From JBCDJG01 sp038748065 (GTDB lineage: Bacteria > Pseudomonadota > Gammaproteobacteria > Pseudomonadales > Halieaceae): a DNA stretch of 13,093 nucleotides. Shown piece by piece: positions 1-5,768 of the stretch. The DNA lies in NCBI GenBank assembly GCA_038748065.1, contig JBCDJG010000092.1, positions 1-13,093 of the forward strand. Reading direction: 5' to 3'. The position numbers were made by a program, and so were the translations under genes. How positions within the stretch are numbered: the stretch's first letter is position 1; each line of letters opens with the position of its first letter. Under the pieces are notes generated by a model. The model did not search any database and had not been told where the DNA came from. It saw only the letters and a list, made by a program, of their open reading frames with translations.

Positions 1-207
1 AAGAGATGTCAGCTCGACTGACGCAACAAGAGTCAACGCTGCAACACGCAGCACAACAGTACGTAGGGAGGAGAGAAGCAGAATACAGCGAAGTACTACA
101 AGAAAGAATGTTCCAAGAGTCAGCACAATTGCAAAACGAAGCACAGTCGTTGAGACAACTTAGGCAGGACCTACACAACCAAGAGCAGCAATGGCAGCAG
201 CAGCAGC
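1..207 (+). other. Foreign-looking A-rich segment with Gln-rich coiled-coil reading frame, probable chimeric contig edge
   Basis: Frame 3 is open from the window edge, with an ATG at position 6, through about position 210. It encodes a highly polar Gln/Glu/Arg-rich stretch with coiled-coil character, including a run of five Gln just before the junction. By hand count, bases 1-180 are about 48% GC with 71 A against 23 T, unlike the GC-rich, balanced sequence that follows. The same frame stays open to 572, but there it only crosses the transporter gene out of frame, so the 188-residue product is not a believable protein. The transporter's own frame has stops at 19, 64 and 151 in this segment, so this is not its 5' end. 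The peptide style is more eukaryotic or repeat-element-like than bacterial; that is an impression from composition, not a family assignment. Confidence 0.6.
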
Positions 208-210
208 AGC

Positions 211-846
211 GTAGGCGTACTTGGGTTTTACCTTTTCTATCTGACGCTGCAATACATACCCATGGTGGACGCTATGCTGCTACGTCAGAGTGCGCCGCTC
301 ACGGTGCCTCTGGTGATGCTGCTGTGGAGCCAGGAACGGGTCAGCGGGTCAGCCTGGTGGCCCTTGCTTGTGGGGTTTCTCGGTATCCTGGTGATTTTGC
401 GGCCCAGCCCTGCGGGGATCAGTCTCTGGCACCTGGCGGGCGTGGCCTCGGCCTTCACTCTGTCGATTTCGATGGTGGCGACACGGCACCTTGCCACGAG
501 CGAGCCGCCTGGGCGCATCCTGTTTTATTACTTTTCCCTGTCGATGGCGTGTGCACTACCCTTCGCCATTGAGGGTTTCGTCGGTCTACCGTGGCAGGCG
601 TGGCTGGCGATGGTGTATGTCGGTGTTTCGATTTATGTTGCGCTGCTCACCTACACACTCGCCTACGGCATGGCACCCGCCTCGGCAGTTGCGCCGGTGA
701 ATTACTTCGCGGTCGTTCTCGCAGGCCTTTGGGGGTGGCTGATTTGGGGTCAGGTGCCAGATGCCTGGTCATGGATCGGCAGCTCCTTGGTCATTGCGGG
801 TGGGCTGATGACGATCTATCAGAGCGGATCGAGTTCCCGGCGGTGA
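211..846 (+). CDS. EamA/DMT-superfamily transporter, 5'-truncated
   Basis: This is an inner-membrane permease of the drug/metabolite transporter superfamily, whose members usually export or exchange small metabolites. The substrate cannot be told. Homology-like sequence begins at codon 211 (VGVLGFYLFYLTLQYIP), ahead of the first ATG at 262, and continues with the family-typical VDAMLLRQSAPL segment. About 211 residues are present against roughly 290 in complete members, so about 75 residues (the first two to three helices) are missing. Several hydrophobic helices follow, including the second EamA repeat ending in SAVAPVNYFAVVLAGLWGWLIWGQ, a signature-like stretch. The ATG at 262 lies inside a conserved helix region and is not a plausible native start. 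The 5' end was probably lost at the chimeric junction near 205-211, not by evolution. Confidence 0.85.
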   Translation, partial: VGVLGFYLFYLTLQYIPMVDAMLLRQSAPLTVPLVMLLWSQERVSGSAWWPLLVGFLGILVILRPSPAGISLWHLAGVASAFTLSISMVATRHLATSEPPGRILFYYFSLSMACALPFAIEGFVGLPWQAWLAMVYVGVSIYVALLTYTLAYGMAPASAVAPVNYFAVVLAGLWGWLIWGQVPDAWSWIGSSLVIAGGLMTIYQSGSSSRR

Positions 847-887
847 AGAATCTGGCCATTGCCTGGAAATCGCGCTAGCGTGTCGGG

Positions 888-1142
888 ATGGAATGCCGGA
901 GAGGGTGCGGCGCCTGCTGCATTGCGCCTTCAATTCACTCACCGCTGCCGGGTATGCCTGAGGGTAAGCCCGCAGGCTTGCCCTGCGTAAATCTCGACCC
1001 GGTAAGTCGCGACTGCCGCCTGTGGGGCGGCGCGAATTATCCGGAATGCTGTCGGGCATTCAGGCCTGCCAGCGACAGCTGCGGTGAGAGTCCCGCTGAG
1101 GCGATGCGCCTGCTGGATGAACTGGAGCGACTGTCGAGCTGA
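888..1142 (+). CDS. YkgJ-family cysteine-cluster protein
   Basis: A small 84-residue protein with nine cysteines: Cys3, Cys7, Cys10, Cys11, Cys33, Cys43, Cys54, Cys55 and Cys65. The N-terminal pattern CxxxCxxCC, a central LPCVNLD and a later PECCRAFRP segment are typical of the YkgJ/UPF0153 family, which is thought to bind a metal ion or Fe-S cluster. The biochemical role of the family is not established. It is a complete short member with the expected acidic C-terminal helix. It lies 41 bp after the transporter on the same strand. No strong ribosome binding site is visible before the ATG. Its stop codon abuts the stop of the convergent acyl-CoA ligase gene with no spacer. Confidence 0.85.
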   Translation: MECRRGCGACCIAPSIHSPLPGMPEGKPAGLPCVNLDPVSRDCRLWGGANYPECCRAFRPASDSCGESPAEAMRLLDELERLSS

Positions 1143-2840
1143 TCAGGCCGCCGCGGAAGGGTCCAGTGTTTGCTGCAGCTCTTTTTTTAGAAACTTGCCG
1201 CTTGCATTACGTGGCAGCGGCTCAGACATCATCCAGATATAGCGCGGAATCTTAAAGGCGGCGAGGTGCTCGCGGCAGAATGCCCGCAGTTCGTCGGCGC
1301 TTACCGTTTGCCCCGGCAGTGTGAGAACGGCTGTGCCAACTTCCTCACCCAGTCGGTCATCGGGAACTGAAAATACAGCGGCCTCCGCGATCGCGGGATG
1401 GCGAAACAGAGCGTTCTCGACCTCACTGCAGTAAACATTTTCGCCGCCGCGCAAGACCATGTCCTTGGCGCGGTCAACCAGGTATAGAAAGCCCTCCTGG
1501 TCGAGGTACCCGATATCGCCCGTGTGTAACCAGCCGTCAATGATGGTGTCTGCCGTAGCCTCCGGCCGGTTCAGGTAGCCCTTGATCACTTGCACCCCGC
1601 GTACGCACACTTCACCGGCCTCACCCGGGGGCAGCGCGTTGCCATTGCCGTCAATGCATTTCACCTCGTAAACCGGCAGCACCGGGCCACAGCTGGCGGG
1701 CTTGGCTGATAGAAAGTTGCCTACGGAGCCGCTGATCAGGCCGCTGGTTTCGGTCATGCCGTAGCCTTGCATGCCAACGCGGCCTGAGTCGTCGATTTTA
1801 CTAATCAGATCGGGCTGAACTGCAGCGCCACCACCACCGAGGCCTACCAGCGTGGATACATCTCGCTTGGCGAAGTCAGGGTGCTGCAGAAGCTCGCGGC
1901 TCATGACCGGGACGCCTGTCACCGAGGTGAGCTTTTCGGCCTCTACCAGGCGCAGCGCCTCTGCGGTATCCCACTTGTACATGTGCACCAGTTTGCCGCC
2001 GATGAGGGTGGTGACCTGGGCAGAGCAATTGTTCGCGGTGACGTGAAACAGCGGCGTGGTCACCAGAGAGGCCGGTGCCGGCCCCTGGCCTGAGAGCGGG
2101 TCTAGCGATGGATTATCGCGCAGCTGTGCGATTGCCCTGAGTTGGGTAAAGTTCAGGAACAGCATACTGAAGACGTTCTGGGCGCAGCTGCGTTGCGTCA
2201 GCTGGGCGCCCTTGGGCCGGCCGGTTGTGCCTGAGGTATAGAAAATACAGGCGTCATCATCCGGCTCTACGGTGGCCTCGGGCATTTCGGGATCGGCGCT
2301 GAGTAACTCCGACCAGGGCGTTGCCCAGTCAGGCAGCTCTGGCACGCGCACGGCAAGGGCTCGAATGCCGGGGAAGCGATCCCTGATGCCGTCGAAGCGC
2401 TCCAGCCGCTCGCGATCGCAGATCATTATCTTCGGGTCGGAATCTTCGAGCGCGTAGGCAAGCTCTTCCGCTACCCACCAGGCATTGACACCCACGACCG
2501 CGGCGTCGATCGAGGTAATTGCCCAATAGCTGAGCATCCACTCCGGGTAGTTGCGCATGGCGATGGCCACGCGGTCTCCCTTGCCGATGCCCTGCGCCAC
2601 CAGCCAGTTCGCAATCCGGCTCACTTCCTGATGCGCGTGCAGGTAAGTCCAGCGCTCATCTTCATAGACGAGGTAGTCCTTGTCGCCGTGCCCGGCGGTT
2701 AATGCCCATAGGTCCCGGAGGGTTCCAGGCGCGGACTGCCAGGCCCTGACTTCCTGGCCGCGTACCTCGACCGTGGTTACCTCGAACATTTGGCCCGGAG
2801 CCATCATTTCTTCTTGGACGCTTTTCAGTACGTCGTTCAT
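1143..2840 (-). CDS. Acyl-CoA synthetase (class I adenylate-forming, FadD-like)
   Basis: A cytoplasmic ligase of 565 residues that activates a carboxylic acid with ATP and joins it to CoA through an acyl-adenylate. Visible motifs are the P-loop-like YTSGTTGRPKG (201-211), YGMTETS (360-366), the GWLHTGD motif (436-442) with its adenylate-binding Asp442, Arg457 in the hinge VDRAKD, and the C-terminal catalytic Lys549 in NASGK. All key residues are present and the length is normal for medium/long-chain acyl-CoA ligases. The chain length or ring system of the substrate cannot be read from sequence. The ATG at 2840 follows an AGGTGA ribosome binding site. It is the last gene of the monooxygenase-sulfotransferase-ligase operon, 27 bp after the sulfotransferase, which suggests it activates an acid derived from the same substrate. 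Confidence 0.93.
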   Translation of the reverse strand: MNDVLKSVQEEMMAPGQMFEVTTVEVRGQEVRAWQSAPGTLRDLWALTAGHGDKDYLVYEDERWTYLHAHQEVSRIANWLVAQGIGKGDRVAIAMRNYPEWMLSYWAITSIDAAVVGVNAWWVAEELAYALEDSDPKIMICDRERLERFDGIRDRFPGIRALAVRVPELPDWATPWSELLSADPEMPEATVEPDDDACIFYTSGTTGRPKGAQLTQRSCAQNVFSMLFLNFTQLRAIAQLRDNPSLDPLSGQGPAPASLVTTPLFHVTANNCSAQVTTLIGGKLVHMYKWDTAEALRLVEAEKLTSVTGVPVMSRELLQHPDFAKRDVSTLVGLGGGGAAVQPDLISKIDDSGRVGMQGYGMTETSGLISGSVGNFLSAKPASCGPVLPVYEVKCIDGNGNALPPGEAGEVCVRGVQVIKGYLNRPEATADTIIDGWLHTGDIGYLDQEGFLYLVDRAKDMVLRGGENVYCSEVENALFRHPAIAEAAVFSVPDDRLGEEVGTAVLTLPGQTVSADELRAFCREHLAAFKIPRYIWMMSEPLPRNASGKFLKKELQQTLDPSAAA

Positions 2841-2867
2841 AGAGTCACCTTCGATGTGGGGTTGCTG

Positions 2868-4187
2868 TCAGTCGCCTTCGGTCGCATCGGCCTGTTGGTA
2901 TGGGTTTCTGGTTTCATAGGGAATAGCATAGCGCTCGCGGTAGAACGCGAGACGATTATCCACGTCGTCACGATCCAGGCCAAAGTCGCTCAGAGCGTAT
3001 TTGTGCAAACCATGCTTATGCTGCGCGTTCGCTGCGAGGAAGTTGCGCATACCCTGGCGTGCCTGTTCGGCGAAAGGCATGCCAAGGAAGTCATACACGC
3101 CTTGCAGCGTGGCTTCCCAATCTGCGCTGATGTCGGCATAGAGCACGTCGTGCTGCTGAGCAGCGGGAATGCTTTCGCGCAGTTTGAGTGTTTTGTGCAA
3201 CATGCGCTCGACCTTGGGCAGCCAGGCGTGGCCCACCACATCGGGAGTCATGTTTTCCGTATCGCGCACAACAGAGTTCCACACGGTGGAACATACCGAG
3301 CCAACTACCTTGATGGGGTCGCGGTGAGGAAATATAAGCCGGGCGCCGGGGAAGACGTTCATTAGTGCATCCAGGTCTTGCATATGTTGAGGGCTCTTTA
3401 GAACCCAGGGCTTATCCTCGGGGTCGCCCCGGAACCATGAGATGACCTTAAGCAGGATAACCATATACTCATAGGCGAAGGTCTGGTCGTGCTCCTCGAG
3501 GTACTGGGCGAAATCCGGCGCCCAGCCAATTACCTCGAAAATCTGCGTGGCAAAGGCATGTTGTATCAGGCCAATTTCCTCTTCGACCTCCATCGTGCCC
3601 AGCGGATGCACCGCGGCGATCTGGGGGCTCATGTAAAGAACGGCTTTCAATGCCTGGTCGATGTTGGTAATACGAGGATCCACCTCGCCCCGCTCGCGGG
3701 CCTCGAAGCTCTCTGGCCAGGGCACGGGGTTGACGGACTCCCAGGAGCTCAGGTGCAGAAAGCGCTCGTCCGCCGCCAGCATGCGATGCAGTCGTGTGGT
3801 GCCTGAACGAGCAAGACCAACAACGACGACGGGGTCTGGCATGCTGCGCTCAAGTATTTCAGGGTGCTTCTTGAGCAGATCCTGCAGCAGCAAGCGATGC
3901 TTGAGTACGCGCAGGATGTTAGTTCGGCAAAGCAGCCTGCCGGTTGGGGTCAGAGCCGCCTGGCGCTCGGTTGAGTCCAGCAGAACGCGTAACTGGGCCC
4001 GCGTTGACTCGTCATCCCCATAGTCCGATAGCCCGGTGGCGCGTTCGGCCCGGGCGCGCAAATCCTGCTCCGTCAGGGGCACCCGGGCCAAGCCCACACG
4101 GTTTAGGCCCTTTAGCAGCGTGTTGATTACGCTTAGCGGACGCCGGTGATAGTCACGCGCGCGCAGTCCATGAGTGCCAGTGGTCAT
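2868..4187 (-). CDS. PAPS-dependent sulfotransferase-family protein
   Basis: A predicted cytoplasmic transferase of 439 residues that would move a sulfuryl group from PAPS to a hydroxyl or amine. The 5'-phosphosulfate-binding loop GLARSGTTRLH lies at 124-134. The conserved WVLKSPQH, with Lys264, follows at 261-268. The 3'-phosphate-binding element HRDP lies at 288-291, with Ser297 after it. It has an N-terminal extension of about 115 residues before the nucleotide-binding core, as in the long bacterial Sulfotransfer_3-type proteins. No signal peptide or membrane helix is evident. The ATG at 4187 is preceded by AAGGA at suitable distance. It sits 14 bp after the monooxygenase and 27 bp before the ligase, so all three are almost certainly co-transcribed. 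The acceptor is unknown. Some proteins of this family have no proven sulfotransfer activity, so the reaction is inferred from family membership. Confidence 0.88.
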   Translation of the reverse strand: MTTGTHGLRARDYHRRPLSVINTLLKGLNRVGLARVPLTEQDLRARAERATGLSDYGDDESTRAQLRVLLDSTERQAALTPTGRLLCRTNILRVLKHRLLLQDLLKKHPEILERSMPDPVVVVGLARSGTTRLHRMLAADERFLHLSSWESVNPVPWPESFEARERGEVDPRITNIDQALKAVLYMSPQIAAVHPLGTMEVEEEIGLIQHAFATQIFEVIGWAPDFAQYLEEHDQTFAYEYMVILLKVISWFRGDPEDKPWVLKSPQHMQDLDALMNVFPGARLIFPHRDPIKVVGSVCSTVWNSVVRDTENMTPDVVGHAWLPKVERMLHKTLKLRESIPAAQQHDVLYADISADWEATLQGVYDFLGMPFAEQARQGMRNFLAANAQHKHGLHKYALSDFGLDRDDVDNRLAFYRERYAIPYETRNPYQQADATEGD

Positions 4188-4201
4188 TGCGACAGTCCTT
4201 A

Positions 4202-5716
4202 TTATTTGAAGTGCAGCTCTTTACTGTTCAGTTTGCTGAACCTGAGACTGAAGAAGTCCAGCAGATAATTCTGGTAGAGCCGCCAGGGTGTTTTCTTACC
4301 CTGGCGAGGGAACTGATCCTGTGCGCGAAGCACGTAGCCTGCGTCAAAGTCGAGCAGAGGCTCTTCGCAGGCGGCCTCGCCTGCCGCCAGGCGTGCCACT
4401 ACAGTGTGTTGACTGCGCTTCTTCATACGATTCAACAGCCGGCAGACATACTGCGATACGAGGTCGGCTTTGAGGGTCCAGGACGAGTTGGTATAACCGA
4501 AAACCGTCGCCATATTGGGGACATTGGATAGCATCATACCGCGATAGAGATTGGCAGCGGCAAGGTCCACGGGATGACCGTCCATGCTCAGTTGCATATC
4601 CCCTGCAAACTGCATGTTCAGACCGGTGGCGAGAACCACAATATCGGCATCCAGGTGGCGGCCGGATGCGAGTTGCAGGCCGTGTTCGGTGAAGTGGTCG
4701 ATGGTGTCGGTGACCACCTCGGCGCGGCCCTCGCGCAGTGCTTCGAACAAATCGCCTTCCGGCACCGCGCAAAGGCGCTGATCCCAGGGGTTGTAGCGCG
4801 GCGTGAAATGCGTGTCGACGTCAAAGTCAGGGCCGAGTTCCTGCCTAACGTGGTCGAGCAGGAAGCCCTTGAGTAGCGCAGGTCTCTGGCGCGAGATCTG
4901 GTAGACAAGAATCTGGATCAGAACGCGCTTCCAGCGCGTGAATCGATAAACCAGTGCCATGGGCAGAAAGCGTCGCAGCACGGCGGCCATACCGTTCTCC
5001 CGCGGTAGCGAGGCGACATAGGTTGGCGAGCGTTGCAGCATAATCGTGCTCGTCGTCAGCCGTGCCATTTCCGGGACCAGCGTCACCGCGGTGGCGCCAC
5101 TGCCTATGACGACCACGCGCTTGTTCTTGTAGTCGAGGTCTTCGGGCCAGTGCTGGGCGTGGAAAAGCTGGCCGCGAAACCGCTCCTGTTGATCAAAGTG
5201 CGGCGTATGGCCCTGCGCGTAGCTGTAGTAGCCACCGGCGATAAACAGGAAGTTGCATCGCCAGGCCTGGATTTCCTGGCCCTCGATCTCCACGCTAACG
5301 ATCCACTGTTGCTCCTGACTGTCCCAGTCTGCGCCGAGAGCCCTGTGGCCGTAGCGAATGCGGGGAAGAACGGCATACTCCCGGGCGGTTTCGGTCAGGT
5401 AATGGAGGATGGAGGGCCCGTCGGCCAGCAGGGAGTTATCGGTCCAGGGTTTAAAGCTATAGCCCAGCGTGTACATATCGCTGTCTGACCTGATGCCGGG
5501 GTAACGAAACAGATCCCAGGTGCCGCCGAGGGTGGCGCGCGATTCGAGTAGCAGAAAGCTGTGTTCCGGACAGTCGCGGCGCAAATGGCACGCCGCACCG
5601 ATACCGGAAAGGCCTGCGCCAATGATCAATACGTCAACCGCCGGGGCGCGATCGCTGCCCGCGGTCGGCGGCGCGCTGGTGGCGGCACTGTCGGCTGATG
5701 TGTTCACTTGTAACAT
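4202..5716 (-). CDS. EthA-like type I Baeyer-Villiger monooxygenase (FAD/NADPH)
   Basis: A flavoprotein of 504 residues expected to insert oxygen next to a ketone carbonyl, giving an ester or lactone, or to oxidise S/N atoms. The FAD-binding GAGLSG (33-38) is followed by GGTWDLFRYPGIRSDSDMYTLGYSF (64-88, the 'RYPGIRSDSDMY' signature of EthA relatives). The diagnostic FxGxxxHxxxWP fingerprint (FRGQLFHAQHWP, 180-191) is intact and the NADPH Rossmann motif GSGATA is at 205-210. ATGLNMQ near the C-terminus is also typical. An upstream GTG at 5833 would add 39 residues but would run inside the divergent receptor gene. The ATG at 5716 puts about 27 residues before the fold and leaves a promoter gap, so it is preferred, although no clear Shine-Dalgarno precedes it. 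It is the first gene of the operon. Confidence 0.9.
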   Translation of the reverse strand: MLQVNTSADSAATSAPPTAGSDRAPAVDVLIIGAGLSGIGAACHLRRDCPEHSFLLLESRATLGGTWDLFRYPGIRSDSDMYTLGYSFKPWTDNSLLADGPSILHYLTETAREYAVLPRIRYGHRALGADWDSQEQQWIVSVEIEGQEIQAWRCNFLFIAGGYYSYAQGHTPHFDQQERFRGQLFHAQHWPEDLDYKNKRVVVIGSGATAVTLVPEMARLTTSTIMLQRSPTYVASLPRENGMAAVLRRFLPMALVYRFTRWKRVLIQILVYQISRQRPALLKGFLLDHVRQELGPDFDVDTHFTPRYNPWDQRLCAVPEGDLFEALREGRAEVVTDTIDHFTEHGLQLASGRHLDADIVVLATGLNMQFAGDMQLSMDGHPVDLAAANLYRGMMLSNVPNMATVFGYTNSSWTLKADLVSQYVCRLLNRMKKRSQHTVVARLAAGEAACEEPLLDFDAGYVLRAQDQFPRQGKKTPWRLYQNYLLDFFSLRFSKLNSKELHFK

Positions 5717-5768
5717 GCTGTCAGAGTGTGGATACTGCGGCAACAGATAATAATTAGCGCGGTATCCG
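5717..5768. promoter_or_regulatory. Divergent promoter region between monooxygenase operon and TonB receptor
   Basis: Only 52 bp separate the two divergent start codons. The centre is AT-rich (GATAATAATTAG, about 5746-5757) inside GC-rich surroundings. It offers -10-like hexamers in both directions: GATAAT at 5746-5751 on + and TATTAT opposite 5747-5752 on -. No convincing -35 box is seen on either side. Start sites here would give very short leaders, which fits the lack of clear Shine-Dalgarno sequences for both genes. Both transcription units probably share this control region. Promoter assignment is inference. Confidence 0.5.
5730..5767. repeat. Imperfect inverted repeat, candidate operator
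   Basis: The left arm GGATACTGCG (5730-5739) and right arm CGCGGTATCC (5758-5767) are reverse complements at 9 of 10 positions. They are separated by the 18-bp AT-rich core. The repeat is centred in the divergent intergenic region, so a dimeric regulator bound there could cover the promoters of both the receptor and the monooxygenase operon. No regulator gene lies in the window. Confidence 0.55.

Noticed and set aside
191..211. CAG/AGC trinucleotide repeat as a functional repeat or phase-variation tract
   Set aside because: Only about five units, placed exactly at a composition and frame break. A misassembly point explains it better.
6..572. 188-residue ORF starting in the A-rich edge
   Set aside because: Only the first ~68 codons look like coding sequence of a different origin. 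The remainder is the transporter gene read out of frame, so the full ORF is an artefact of the junction.
2790..3365. 191-codon plus-strand frame over the ligase start and sulfotransferase 3' end
   Set aside because: Antisense to two genes with intact catalytic motifs; the product looks like no family and the frame is explained by codon bias of the true genes.
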